Positions 8,636 through 17,352 are shown, counted from the stretch's first letter. The stretch: 64,000 nt of DNA from Agromyces albus (GCF_004134825.1 NZ_SDPN01000010.1:1-64000); one strand, 5' to 3'. The notes: generated from the letters alone by a model not told the origin. A program made the numbers and translations.

Positions 8636-9639
8636 TTCGCACCCGCCACGAGGAGGCCCCGGCGGCGCAGCATCCGCCGCTCGAGGGGGGCGAAGAACGC
8701 GAGCTCGATCAGGATGCCGATCGCGAGGATCACGAGGATCGTCGCGAGCACGCCGCCGAGGTCGGCGAGTTCGCGGCTCTGATCGAGCATCGACCCGAGA
8801 CCGAAGCCGATCGTGCCGCCGGTCGCGATGATCTCGGCGGCCATGAGCGAGCGCCACGAGAACGCCCAGCCCTGCTTGAGTCCGGCAACGTAGCCGGGCA
8901 GGGCGGCAGGCAGTACGACGAGCGTCGCGAGCCGGCCGGGCCCGGCCCCGAGAACGGTGCCAACGCGGCGCAGTTGCGGCGGCACCTGCTCGACGCCTGC
9001 GATGAGTCCGTTGACGATCGACGGCGTGGCGCCCATGAGCACGACGAAGTACACCGTGGCATCCGTGAGCCCGAACCAGAGGATCGCGGCCGGCACCCAC
9101 GCGACCGACGGCAGCACCTGCAGACCCGAGATGATCGGCCCGATCGCGCGGCGCAGCGGCTTCACCTCGGCCAGTAGCAGCCCGAGCGGCGTGCCGACGA
9201 CGACCGCGATGAGGAAGCCGAACACGCCGCGCTCGAGGCTCGTGAGGACCGCGAGCTGCAGGCGCCCGGCCTCCCACGCGTCGCCGATCGCGGCCGCGAC
9301 GGCCAGCGGGCTCGGCACGATGTCGGGCCGCGGCTGCGCGATCACGACGTAGAGCTGCCACACGGCGATGAGCGCGACGACGAAGACGATCGGGGGCAGG
9401 ACGCTCGTCGTGAAGCGATTCCACGCGCTCGGGGCGCGTTCTGGGTCGGTCTGCAGTCGGTCGAGGCCGGCCTCGAGGCTGCGGAAGTCCTCGTGGTCCG
9501 AGGGTCGAGTAGGCAGCGAAGCAGCCGTATCGAGGCCCGGCACGGATGCCTCGCCGGCGGAGTCGGGTCTCGATACGCGTCCGGCTTCGCCGGGCGCTAC
9601 TCGACCGGCGGTCTTTGCGAGTGTCGTGTCATGCGGCAT
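8632..9639 (-). CDS. ABC transporter permease, SsuC/TauC type, with repeat-encoded N-terminus
   Basis: A 335-residue inner-membrane permease of the sulfonate/nitrate/taurine class with about six membrane segments from residue 75 on. The EAA loop is near the AEIIATGGTIGFGLG region. It forms the importer with the ATPase and lipoprotein encoded upstream. Residues about 10-47 are encoded by two units of the dispersed palindromic repeat, giving RVAPGEAGRVSRPDS and GLDTAASLPTRP. This piece is absent from the usual family pattern and precedes the first hydrophobic segment, so it would be a cytoplasmic tail. Start: ATG 9639, behind AAGGAG. Confidence 0.85.
   Translation of the reverse strand: MPHDTTLAKTAGRVAPGEAGRVSRPDSAGEASVPGLDTAASLPTRPSDHEDFRSLEAGLDRLQTDPERAPSAWNRFTTSVLPPIVFVVALIAVWQLYVVIAQPRPDIVPSPLAVAAAIGDAWEAGRLQLAVLTSLERGVFGFLIAVVVGTPLGLLLAEVKPLRRAIGPIISGLQVLPSVAWVPAAILWFGLTDATVYFVVLMGATPSIVNGLIAGVEQVPPQLRRVGTVLGAGPGRLATLVVLPAALPGYVAGLKQGWAFSWRSLMAAEIIATGGTIGFGLGSMLDQSRELADLGGVLATILVILAIGILIELAFFAPLERRMLRRRGLLVAGAK
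9502..9607. repeat. two palindromic repeat units inside the permease gene
   Basis: Units at about 9502-9538 and 9565-9607 (the second with CTCGATACGCG at the left and CTACTCGACC at the right) lie in inverted arrangement and in frame in the 5' coding part of the sulfur ABC permease. Both carry the TCGA variant rather than TTGA of intergenic copies. Confidence 0.8.
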
Positions 9640-10372
9640 TTCGGCGGATCTCCTTTCGGAGCTGCTCGGTGATCTCGATCGAGAGCGCCGCGACCTCGGG
9701 CGACTCGATGCGGCGGCCGGCGGTCTCGGCGATGCGCCATTCTCCGGCGACACGGCCTGGCCGGCTCGAGAGCAGTACGACGCGCTGCCCGAGGCGCGCG
9801 GCCTCGCGCACGTTGTGCGTGACGAACACGATCGTGCGGCCGGTGCGGCGCCACACCCGCTCGAGCTCCTCGTGCAGGAGGTCGCGCGTGATCGCGTCGA
9901 GTGCAGCGAAGGGCTCGTCCATGAGGAGCACGGGCCGGTCCTGGGCGAGAGCGCGCGCGAGGGCGACGCGCTGGCGCATGCCGCCCGAGAGCTCGTGCGG
10001 ACGCTTCTCGGCGGCATCCGCGAGGTTCACCGTGTCGAGGAGTTCGAGTGCCTCGCCCCGGCGGGCCGCGCGGGGCACCCCGCGCAGGCGCAGCGCCAGC
10101 TCGACGTTCTGCCGGGCGGTGAGCCACGGCATGAGCGCCGACTCCTGGAACATCACGGCGGCGCCCTCGGCCGGCACGTCGATGCTTCCCGTCGTGGGTC
10201 GGTCGAGACCCGCGATGAGGTTCAGCAGCGTCGACTTGCCGCAGCCCGAGGCGCCGAGCAGGCAGACGAACTCACCCGCCTCGACCGTGAGGTTCACGTC
10301 GTCGAGCACGAGCGGCCCGGCGCCGAAGCGCTTGCCGAGCTGCTCGATGCGGATGGCCGTCTGCCCGCTCAT
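9629..10372 (-). CDS. ABC transporter ATP-binding protein, SsuB/TauB type
   Basis: A 247-residue ATPase. Walker A GASGCGKST is at residues 40-48, the Q-loop near 76, the signature LSGGMRQR from 128 and Walker B VLLMDEP at 148-154, followed by the H-loop in VFVTHNV. It energises import through the permease whose start it overlaps by 11 bases. Family and operon context point to sulfate, sulfonate or a related sulfur source; the exact substrate cannot be read from sequence. Confidence 0.9.
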   Translation of the reverse strand: MSGQTAIRIEQLGKRFGAGPLVLDDVNLTVEAGEFVCLLGASGCGKSTLLNLIAGLDRPTTGSIDVPAEGAAVMFQESALMPWLTARQNVELALRLRGVPRAARRGEALELLDTVNLADAAEKRPHELSGGMRQRVALARALAQDRPVLLMDEPFAALDAITRDLLHEELERVWRRTGRTIVFVTHNVREAARLGQRVVLLSSRPGRVAGEWRIAETAGRRIESPEVAALSIEITEQLRKEIRRNAA

Positions 10373-10381
10373 GTGGTGCTC

Positions 10382-11467
10382 CTACTCCTGGCCGAGGCCG
10401 CCGGCCGAGACCGGCTCCCCGCCATCGGACTCGAGGAGGCCGTTCAGCAGGCGCAGGTCGAAGAGCCCGTCGATCGAGCCGTCCTTCTGCGTGCCGGCTG
10501 CAAGGCCGTTCTTCACGAGGGTCTCGAAGGTCTCGGCGTGCGGGTCGACCGAGAAGGTCACGTGCTCGAGCGCGCGGGTGATGACCTCGTCGGCGAGCGG
10601 CTTGCCGGTCTCGGCCTCGATCGACGCGTTGATCACGGCAGGCGCCTCATCGGCGTGGTCGCCCAGCCAGGCGACGGAGGCCACGTGGCCCTCGAGCAGC
10701 GCCTCGACCGTCTCGGGGTGCTCGGCCAGGAACTCGGCACGCACGAGCAGCACCGTCGTCGGGAACGCGCCGTCCTCCCACAGGTCGGCCTCGTCGACGA
10801 GCACGTGAGCGCCCGCGTCGACGATGAGACGGGAGACCCATGGCTCGGGCAGCCAGGCGCCGTCGATTCCGCCCTGCTGGAACAGGGTGAGGGCCTGGGC
10901 GTTCTCGGTCGGCGTGATGTGCACGTCGCCGCCGCCCGTGGTGTCGGTCTCGAAGCCCTCGTCGGCGAGCCACGAGCGCAGCGCCACGTCTTGCGTGTTG
11001 CCGAGCTGCGGCGTCGCGAGCGTCGTGCCCTCGAGGTCGTCGACCGAGTCGATACCCTCGCGCACGACGAGTGCCGCACCGCCGGTGGCCGCGCCGGCGA
11101 CGATGTGCGCCGACTGGCCTGCCGACTGGATGAACGTGTTGATCGACGGGTTCGGGCCGATGTACGTGGCATCGATCGCGCCGGCCGAGAGGGCCTCGAT
11201 GGCCGCGGGGCCGGCGTTGAAGACCTGCGTCGTGAGCTTCGTCTCGCCGAGTGCGTCGGTGAAGAGGCCCTCCTCGAGCCCCACGAGCGCGGGCGCGTGG
11301 GTGACGTTCGAGAAGTAGCCGAGGCGCAGCTCGTCGGCGGGCCCGGTCGAGGCAGCGGCATCCGCCTCGGAGGCCTCGCCCGCGGAGGCGGAGCAGCCCG
11401 CGAGCATCATCGCAGCCACTCCAAGAGCGGTGATCGTCAGGGTGGTGCGGGTGGTTCGAATGTTCAC
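10382..11467 (-). CDS. ABC transporter substrate-binding lipoprotein, SsuA/NMT1 type
   Basis: A 361-residue lipoprotein with signal peptide and lipobox LAGC (Cys25). The body is typical of aliphatic-sulfonate/nitrate/taurine binding proteins (LRLGYFSNVTHAPAL opening, then GPNPSINTFI and WLPEPWVSRL). It delivers a sulfur compound, probably sulfate or an organosulfonate, to the permease. A strong AAAGGAGG precedes the GTG start at 11467, 15 bases after cysN ends. It is placed in the middle of the assimilatory operon rather than in its own operon. Confidence 0.88.
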   Translation of the reverse strand: MNIRTTRTTLTITALGVAAMMLAGCSASAGEASEADAAASTGPADELRLGYFSNVTHAPALVGLEEGLFTDALGETKLTTQVFNAGPAAIEALSAGAIDATYIGPNPSINTFIQSAGQSAHIVAGAATGGAALVVREGIDSVDDLEGTTLATPQLGNTQDVALRSWLADEGFETDTTGGGDVHITPTENAQALTLFQQGGIDGAWLPEPWVSRLIVDAGAHVLVDEADLWEDGAFPTTVLLVRAEFLAEHPETVEALLEGHVASVAWLGDHADEAPAVINASIEAETGKPLADEVITRALEHVTFSVDPHAETFETLVKNGLAAGTQKDGSIDGLFDLRLLNGLLESDGGEPVSAGGLGQE

Positions 11468-11482
11468 GGTTGTCGCCTCCTT

Positions 11483-12784
11483 TTACTGTTCGGTGATGCC
11501 GGCGGCCAAGGTCTGGCCGTCGGCGGGGTGGATCACGAGGAACGAGCCGGCATGCCGGTTCGCTCCGTACGGTTCGAGCGGCAGCGGTGCCGCGAGGCGC
11601 AGGCGCGCCCTGCCGATGTCGTTCGCCTCGAGCGTCTCGGCGGGCTCATGGGCGAGCGTGTCGAGGTCGCGCTTCGAGTCGACGGATGCCACGAGTGCCT
11701 GCACCGTAGCCGTGCCGTGCTTCACGAGCACTCGTGCCCCGGGCAGCAGCGGCCGCGGGTCGAGCCAGAAGAGCTCGGCGTCGACGTCGCGGCGTCCCTC
11801 GGGGAGGGTGCCCGTCTCGACGATCACGGCGCCGCGCGCGGCGTCGATGTCGTCAGCGAGGCGCAGCGCCACCGACTGGGGTGCCACGGCCTCGTCGAGG
11901 GATGCGCCGGCCTGGTCGATGCCCGCGACGGTCGTCTCGATTCCCGAGGGGAACACGCTCACGCGGTCGCCGACCCGCACCCGGCCCGAGCCGATGCGGC
12001 CCGCGAAGGCACGGTAGTCGCGGAACGACTCGGCGCGCTCGGGGTCGCTCGCGACATCCGAAGCCAGGCCTCCCTGCGGGCGCAGCACGAGCTGCACCGC
12101 GAGGCGGAACGCGTCGAGCTCGGTCTCGAGCTCGTCGAGCGAGGGCAGTTGCTCGAGCAGTTCGAGGAGCGCGGGGCCGTCGTACCAGGGCGTGCGATCC
12201 GAGCGCGTGACGATGTTGTCGCCTTCGAGCGCCGATACGGGCAGCACATGCACGTCGTCGAGGCCGAGCTCGGCGGTGACACGGCGCACGTCGGCGTCGA
12301 CCTCGATGAACGCCTGCTCGTCGTAGCCGAGCAGGTCGATCTTGTTCACCGCGATGATGACGTGCGGCACGCGCAGCAGCGCGACCACCGAGAGGTGGCG
12401 GCGGGTCTGCTCGAGCACGCCCTTGCGACCGTCGATGAGCACGACGACGGCGTCGGCCGTGGTCGCTCCGGTGACCATGTTGCGCGTGTACTGCACGTGG
12501 CCGGGGCAGTCGGCGAGGATGAAGCTGCGCGCCCCCGTGGTGAAGTACCGGTAGGCGACGTCGATCGTGATGCCCTGCTCGCGTTCGGCGCGGAGGCCGT
12601 CGGTGAGCAGTGCGAAGTCGAAGCCCGTGCCGTCGCCGAAGCCGCGCTCGGCCGAGGTGCGCGCAACGGCCTCGAGCTGGTCGGCGAGGATCGCCTTCGA
12701 GTCGTGCAGCAAGCGGCCGACGAGCGTGGACTTGCCGTCGTCGACCGAGCCGGCGGTCGCGAAGCGGAAGAGCGTGCCGGTCAT
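11483..12784 (-). CDS. cysN: sulfate adenylyltransferase subunit 1 (GTPase)
   Basis: A 433-residue EF-Tu-like GTPase. The P-loop GSVDDGKST is at residues 12-20, DCPGH at 92-96 and NKID at 147-150. It activates the CysD subunit to make APS from sulfate and ATP, driven by GTP hydrolysis. It has no fused APS kinase (CysC) domain, which fits the APS-type reductase encoded beside it. Its ATG shares one base with the cysD stop codon (TGATG), indicating coupled translation. Confidence 0.93.
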   Translation of the reverse strand: MTGTLFRFATAGSVDDGKSTLVGRLLHDSKAILADQLEAVARTSAERGFGDGTGFDFALLTDGLRAEREQGITIDVAYRYFTTGARSFILADCPGHVQYTRNMVTGATTADAVVVLIDGRKGVLEQTRRHLSVVALLRVPHVIIAVNKIDLLGYDEQAFIEVDADVRRVTAELGLDDVHVLPVSALEGDNIVTRSDRTPWYDGPALLELLEQLPSLDELETELDAFRLAVQLVLRPQGGLASDVASDPERAESFRDYRAFAGRIGSGRVRVGDRVSVFPSGIETTVAGIDQAGASLDEAVAPQSVALRLADDIDAARGAVIVETGTLPEGRRDVDAELFWLDPRPLLPGARVLVKHGTATVQALVASVDSKRDLDTLAHEPAETLEANDIGRARLRLAAPLPLEPYGANRHAGSFLVIHPADGQTLAAGITEQ

Positions 12785-13830
12785 CAGAAGTACCCGTCTT
12801 TCTTGCGGTCCTCCATGGCGGCCTCGGAGATGCGGTCGTCGGCGCGCGTGGCGCCGCGCTCGGTGAGGGTGGACTGGGCCACCTCGCGCACGACGCCGGC
12901 GACGTCAGCGGCATCCGATTCGACGGCGCCCGTGCAGCTCATGTCGCCGACGGTGCGGTAGCGCACCGTGCGGAGTTCGACGGTCTCGTTGGGACGCGGG
13001 GGCGAGACCTCGCCCACTGCGCGCCACATGCCGTCGCGGCGGTAGACCTCGCGCTCGTGGGCGAAGTAGAGCCCGGGCAGCGGGATGTTCTCGCGCTCGA
13101 TGTAGCTCCACACGTCGAGCTCGGTCCAGTTGCTGATGGGGAACGCGCGCACGTGCTGGCCCGGGGTGTGACGCCCGTTGTAGAGGCTCCAGAGCTCGGG
13201 GCGCTGGTTGCGCGGGTCCCACTGGCCGAACTCGTCGCGCAGCGAGATGATGCGCTCCTTGGCGCGCGCCTTGTCTTCATCGCGGCGGGCGCCGCCGAAG
13301 ACCGCGTCGTGCCGGCCGGCCGCGATCGCGTCGAGCAGCGGCTGGGTCTGCAGCGGGTTGCGGGTGCCGTCGGCGCGCTCGTGGAGGCGACCGTCGTCGA
13401 TGTAGTCCTGCACGGATGCCACCTCGAGGCGCAGGCCCAGGCGCTCCACCGTGGCGTCGCGGAATGCGAGCACCTCGGGGAAGTTGTGGCCGGTGTCGAC
13501 GTGCAGCACCGGGAACGGCACGCGCCCCGGCCAGAACGCCTTCGCGGCGAGGTGCAGCACGACGACGGAGTCCTTGCCGCCCGAGAACAGCAGCACGGGG
13601 CGCTCGAACTCCGCGACGACCTCGCGGATGATGTGGATGGCCTCGGACTCGAGCACGTCGAGCGCGTCGAGTTCGGACCCTCTGGTGGTCGAGTAGCGCG
13701 CGCCAGCACGCGTATCGAGGCCACCTTGCTCGATGTGGGTGGCCTCGATACGCGCCTCCGGCGCTACTCGACCACCGGTGGTGGGCGCCTCGGGCGCTAC
13801 TCGACCACCGGCCGTGACGATCTCGGTCAT
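12784..13830 (-). CDS. cysD: sulfate adenylyltransferase subunit 2, with repeat-encoded N-terminal extension
   Basis: A 348-residue ATP-pyrophosphatase-type subunit with the PP-motif SGGKDS at residues 83-88 and the conserved C-terminal DRKKDGYF. It adenylylates sulfate with CysN. The family is usually about 300 residues. Here residues about 6-50 come from three consecutive palindromic repeat units, giving GGRVAPEA, GGRVAPEARIEAT and GGLDTRAGARYSTT. The family-like sequence begins at ELDALDVLE. The ATG overlaps the cysH stop (ATGA). A later start inside the frame would have no ribosome site, so I keep the extension. Confidence 0.9.
   Translation of the reverse strand: MTEIVTAGGRVAPEAPTTGGRVAPEARIEATHIEQGGLDTRAGARYSTTRGSELDALDVLESEAIHIIREVVAEFERPVLLFSGGKDSVVVLHLAAKAFWPGRVPFPVLHVDTGHNFPEVLAFRDATVERLGLRLEVASVQDYIDDGRLHERADGTRNPLQTQPLLDAIAAGRHDAVFGGARRDEDKARAKERIISLRDEFGQWDPRNQRPELWSLYNGRHTPGQHVRAFPISNWTELDVWSYIERENIPLPGLYFAHEREVYRRDGMWRAVGEVSPPRPNETVELRTVRYRTVGDMSCTGAVESDAADVAGVVREVAQSTLTERGATRADDRISEAAMEDRKKDGYF
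13684..13809. repeat. three palindromic repeat units inside cysD
   Basis: Units at 13684-13725, 13738-13776 and a shortened one at 13777-13809, the first two inverted to each other. They begin or end with GGTGGTCGAG/CTCGACCACC and are read through in frame as the N-terminal extension of CysD. The third lacks the CCTCGATACG half. Confidence 0.85.
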
Positions 13831-14612
13831 AGGTGCAATCCGCATTCGGTCTTGGCGAGGCCGGCCCAGCGACCGGACCTCGGGTCTTCGCCCTCGGCGA
13901 CGGGCTTCGTGCATGGCTCGCAACCGATCGACGGGTAGCCGTGCGACATGAGGAGGTTCACCGTCACTTGGTTGGCACCCGCGTAGTCGAGCAGTTCGTC
14001 GAAGGTCCACGCCGCGAGCGGGTTCACCTTGACGAGCCCGTTGCGCTCGTCCCACTGGAGGAGCGGCGTGTTCGCACGGGTCGGCGCCTCTTCGCGGCGC
14101 ACGCCCGTGAACCACAGCTCGTAGCCGCCGAGGGCCCGCTGGAGCGGCTCGACCTTGCGGCGTGCACAGCAGAGGCCCGGGTCGCGGGCGAAGAGCTCGG
14201 CGCCGAACTCGGCGTCCTGCTCGGCCACGGTCTGCTCGGGCAGCACGTCGACGACGCGCACGTCGAGCGCACGGGCCACCTCGTCGCGGGTCACGTAGGT
14301 CTCGGTGAAGTGGTATCCGGTGTCGAGGAACAGCACGTCGACGCCGGGCAACTGCGCGGCGACCACGTGCGGCAGCACGGCGTCGGCCATCGAGCACGCG
14401 ACCGCTGCGGCATCCGCCGAGAAGTTCTCGGCCACCCAGGCCACGACCTCGGCAGCGGATGCCTCGGGGCCGCCCTCTGGCGAGAGCAGCGCGTTGCCTG
14501 CCTCGACGAGCGCGCGCAGGGTGTCGGCGTCGCGACGGGTGGTGGCCTCGATACGCGTCGCCTGCGGCGTCGCTACTCGACCACCGGAGGCACCGAGGTT
14601 GCGGGCGCTCAC
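13827..14612 (-). CDS. cysH: assimilatory adenylyl-sulfate (APS) reductase
   Basis: A 261-residue reductase turning APS into sulfite. The paired cysteines C148-C149 (CCARRK) and C231/C234 (CEPC) are the ligand pattern of the 4Fe-4S cluster found in APS-using enzymes. The catalytic cysteine is C257 in the C-terminal ECGLHL. Absence of an APS kinase gene agrees. Residues 10-25 are encoded by one palindromic repeat unit. The GTG start overlaps the sulfite-reductase stop (GTGA). PAPS use is unlikely because those enzymes lack the CC/CxxC pairs. Confidence 0.92.
   Translation of the reverse strand: MSARNLGASGGRVATPQATRIEATTRRDADTLRALVEAGNALLSPEGGPEASAAEVVAWVAENFSADAAAVACSMADAVLPHVVAAQLPGVDVLFLDTGYHFTETYVTRDEVARALDVRVVDVLPEQTVAEQDAEFGAELFARDPGLCCARRKVEPLQRALGGYELWFTGVRREEAPTRANTPLLQWDERNGLVKVNPLAAWTFDELLDYAGANQVTVNLLMSHGYPSIGCEPCTKPVAEGEDPRSGRWAGLAKTECGLHL
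14541..14585. repeat. palindromic repeat unit inside cysH
   Basis: One unit, GGTGGCCTCGATACG at the left and CTACTCGACCACC at the right, lies in frame in codons about 10-25 of cysH. Read on the minus strand it gives GGRVATPQATRIEAT, nearly the same peptide as in CysD. Confidence 0.85.
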
Positions 14613-16351
14613 TGGAGCGCCTCCTCGTCGGCTCGGTGCGCCCACTCGGCGAACGTCTCGTCGATCGCGGCGTCGCGGTCGGCGAGGAACCGGCGCACGA
14701 GGCGCTCGACGTAGTCGACGAGGCCGTCGGCGGTCACCTTGAGTCCGCGGACGGTGCGGCCGAGGCCGGCCTCCTCGCGATCCTTGGATGCGAGTCCGCC
14801 GCCGAGGTGCACCTGGAAGCCCGGCGTCTGGCCGCCGTCGCCGTCGGGGAGGAGCTGGCCCTTGAGCCCGATGTCGGCGGTCTGGATGCGAGCGCAGGAG
14901 TTGGGGCATCCGTTCACGTGCAGGCTGAGCGGATGCGGGAGGTCGAGCCCTCCGAGCCGCTCCTCGAGCGCGAGCACCGCGTCGGTTGCGGTCTGCTTGG
15001 TCTCGACGATCGCGAGCTTGCAGAACTCGATGCCCGTGCAGGCGATGGTGCCGCGGCGGAAGACGCTCGGCTTCGCCGAGAGGCCGAGCTCGTCGAGCTC
15101 GGCGACGACCTTCTCGAGGTCGCGCTCCTCGATGTCGAGCAGCACGAGCTTCTGGTGCGGGGTCGTGCGGAGGCGCCCCGAGCCGTGGCGCTCGAGGAGG
15201 TCGGCGAGGGCCGTGAGCTTCGAGCCCGAGACGCGTCCGACGAACGGGGTGACGCCGATGTAGTAGCGGCCGTCGTGCTGGCGGTGCACGCCGACGTGGT
15301 CGCCCTGGGTGCGGGGCTTCGGAGCCGCAGGCCCGTCGGGAAGCGGGGCGTCGAGGTACTCGGTCTCGAGCACCTCGCGGAACTTCTCGGGGCCCCAATC
15401 GGCGACGAGGTACTTGAGGCGCGCCTTGTTGCGCAGCCGCCGGTAACCGTAGTCGCGGAAGATCGCGGCGACGCCGAACCAGACATCGGGAACCAGCTCG
15501 GGGGCGACGAAGGTGCCGAGCCGCACCGCAAGGTGCGCGCTCGTCGAGAGGCCGCCGCCGACCCACAGGTCGTAGCCGACGCCGAGCTCGGGGTGGGTCA
15601 CGGCGACGAAGCCGACGTCGTTGATCTCGTGCACGACGTCTTGGCTCGGGTGGCCCGTGATCGCCGTCTTGAACTTGCGCGGCAGGTTCGCGAGCTCGGG
15701 GATGCCGATGTAGCGCTCGGTGATGGCGTCGATCGAGGGTGTCGGGTCGATGAGCTCGTCGGCGGCGATGCCGGCGACCGGGGAGCCGAGCACGACGCGC
15801 GGCACGTCGCCGCACGCCTCGGTGGTGCCGAGCCCGACGGCTTCGAGACGACGCCAGATCTCGGGCACGTCTTCGACGCGAACCCAGTGCAGCTGCACGT
15901 TCTGGCGGTCGGTGAGGTCGGCGCTGTCGCGCGCGAACTCGGTGGAGATCTCGCCGATCACGCGGAGCTGCTGCGTCGTGAGCTGTCCGCCGTCGATGCG
16001 GACGCGCAGCATGAAGTACTCGTCTTCGAGCTCATGCGGTTCGAGGGTCGCGGTCTTGCCGCCGTCGATGCCGGGCTTGCGCTGGGTGTAGAGGCCCCAC
16101 CAGCGGAACCGGCCGTGCAGGTCGGTCGGGTCGATCGACGCGAAGCCGCCCGCGGCGTAGGTGTTCTCGATGCGCTCGCGCACGGCGAGCCCGCCGTCTT
16201 CCTGCTTCCACACCTCGTTGGCGTTGAGCGGGGCGGTGCCGTCGATCTTCCACTGGCCGTGCGGACGCGAAGCGGGGCGCGGCGGACGGTTGCCACGTTC
16301 GGTGCCGGCCGGGCGCTGGGGAGCGGCATCCGTCGTCGTCGGGGTCGTCAC
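14609..16351 (-). CDS. sir: ferredoxin-dependent sulfite reductase
   Basis: A 580-residue siroheme/4Fe-4S enzyme of the NirA/Sir family. Siroheme-cluster cysteines are present as C-x5-C in ACTGIEFCKLA and C-x3-C in NGCPNSCARI. It reduces sulfite to sulfide with six electrons from ferredoxin. The conserved N-terminal region (TDRQNVQLHW) binds the substrate pocket. It is the first gene of the tightly packed sulfur operon, with a strong ribosome site (GGAGGAAG, GTG start 16351). NirA-type nitrite reductase is the alternative, but cys neighbours favour sulfite. Confidence 0.92.
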   Translation of the reverse strand: MTTPTTTDAAPQRPAGTERGNRPPRPASRPHGQWKIDGTAPLNANEVWKQEDGGLAVRERIENTYAAGGFASIDPTDLHGRFRWWGLYTQRKPGIDGGKTATLEPHELEDEYFMLRVRIDGGQLTTQQLRVIGEISTEFARDSADLTDRQNVQLHWVRVEDVPEIWRRLEAVGLGTTEACGDVPRVVLGSPVAGIAADELIDPTPSIDAITERYIGIPELANLPRKFKTAITGHPSQDVVHEINDVGFVAVTHPELGVGYDLWVGGGLSTSAHLAVRLGTFVAPELVPDVWFGVAAIFRDYGYRRLRNKARLKYLVADWGPEKFREVLETEYLDAPLPDGPAAPKPRTQGDHVGVHRQHDGRYYIGVTPFVGRVSGSKLTALADLLERHGSGRLRTTPHQKLVLLDIEERDLEKVVAELDELGLSAKPSVFRRGTIACTGIEFCKLAIVETKQTATDAVLALEERLGGLDLPHPLSLHVNGCPNSCARIQTADIGLKGQLLPDGDGGQTPGFQVHLGGGLASKDREEAGLGRTVRGLKVTADGLVDYVERLVRRFLADRDAAIDETFAEWAHRADEEALQ

Positions 16352-16539
16352 GGGCTTCCTCCTTCCTCAACCGGCGCAGGGTGCGCGAACGGTGCTATTC
16401 GCTCGAAGCTAGGCGAGGTCGGCTGCTGCCGACAATGTTCGTTGTCACGCCCGGTCACGTCGTGTCTCATTACGTCACAGAGCGACGCGATTGTCCCCGT
16501 TGGGGTTGCGAAGCGCGAAAGTGTGATCGTGCGACGAGG
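16352..16539 (-). promoter_or_regulatory. leader/promoter region of the sulfur operon
   Basis: A 188-base non-coding stretch upstream of sir. It holds a small dyad GACAA-N6-TTGTC (16431-16446) and several GTCAC motifs just beyond it, and a strong ribosome site at the 5' end of sir. No riboswitch fold (for example SAM) could be recognised by eye. A promoter is inferred because this is the largest gap before the operon. Confidence 0.4.
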
Positions 16540-17280
16540 TCAGCCGAGCTGAGCGGATGCCTCGGCGTAGCGGTCGAGCACGATGTCGACGAGTTCGGAC
16601 GGCGCCGGCTCATCGGGCACGAGCAGCGGGCGCGCGGTGACGTCGGCGCCGGCGCGCACGGCGAGGCGGTCGAAGTAGCCCGGAGCGAGCAGGTAGTTCG
16701 CCACCACGACGCGCTCGCCGTCGGCCGCGGCCGAGCGCGCGGCGGCCACCGCGTCGGGAAGCGACGGCTCGGCGGCCGACAGGAAGCCGAGTGAGATGTC
16801 GCGGCCGGATGCCTCGGCGAGCCGCTCGGCCATGTCGCGGCAGTGCTCGACGGCACGAACGTCGCTCGACCCGGCGACGGCGAGCACGACATGGTCGCCG
16901 TCGCGGAGCCCTGCCTCCTCAAGGCGGCGCAGGAGCACGGTGACGAGTCGATCGTCGGGTCCGAGCGCGCCGGCGAGCACGACCGTGCGGTCGGTCTCCG
17001 CCTCGACGGCCTCGGTGAGGTCGACGTGCACGTGGTAACCCGCCGAGAGGAGGAACGGCACGACGATCGCGGGCTCGCCCGGCGCCAGGGTGGCGAGCGT
17101 CGCCGGCACGTCGGGCTGCTCGACGTCGACGTGCCCGAGCCGAACGGACGAGGCAGCCGACGGATGCCGCGCGGCCACGGCCGCCTCGACGGCCTCGTGC
17201 AGGCCGCGCACGGCCCGCCTTCCCTCATCGGAGGAGGTGCCGTGCGAGATGCCGACGAGAGCAGGGGGCCGTGCAGTCAT
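16540..17280 (-). CDS. sirohydrochlorin chelatase-like protein (CbiX/SirB)
   Basis: A 246-residue two-lobe CbiX-type chelatase. The N-terminal lobe has VGISHGTSSDEGR with His13 and an FLLSAGYHVHVDL segment carrying further histidines. The second lobe repeats the pattern in weaker form. It would insert Fe2+ into sirohydrochlorin to give siroheme for sulfite reductase, which fits its position directly upstream of sir and in the same orientation as cobA. Cobalt chelation cannot be excluded from sequence alone. Start: ATG 17280. Confidence 0.85.
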   Translation of the reverse strand: MTARPPALVGISHGTSSDEGRRAVRGLHEAVEAAVAARHPSAASSVRLGHVDVEQPDVPATLATLAPGEPAIVVPFLLSAGYHVHVDLTEAVEAETDRTVVLAGALGPDDRLVTVLLRRLEEAGLRDGDHVVLAVAGSSDVRAVEHCRDMAERLAEASGRDISLGFLSAAEPSLPDAVAAARSAAADGERVVVANYLLAPGYFDRLAVRAGADVTARPLLVPDEPAPSELVDIVLDRYAEASAQLG

Positions 17281-17352
17281 CCGCCAATGGTGCCAAATTC
17301 GCCGAGGAGATGCATTTCGATGCGTCGTCTCGTGACCGCAGGCGCCGCGACG

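Noticed and set aside
9368-12961. A 1,197-codon open frame on the + strand opposite the sulfur genes
   Set aside because: It is antisense to cysN, the binding protein, the ATPase and the permease, all with clear motifs. Its Arg/Glu/Val-rich composition is typical for open antisense frames in very GC-rich DNA.
16431-16446. GACAA-N6-TTGTC as a sulfur-regulator operator
   Set aside because: Arms of five bases only; too short to claim a regulator site without a second example.
14459-16552. A 697-codon + strand frame opposite the sulfite reductase gene
   Set aside because: Antisense shadow without ribosome site or recognisable domain.
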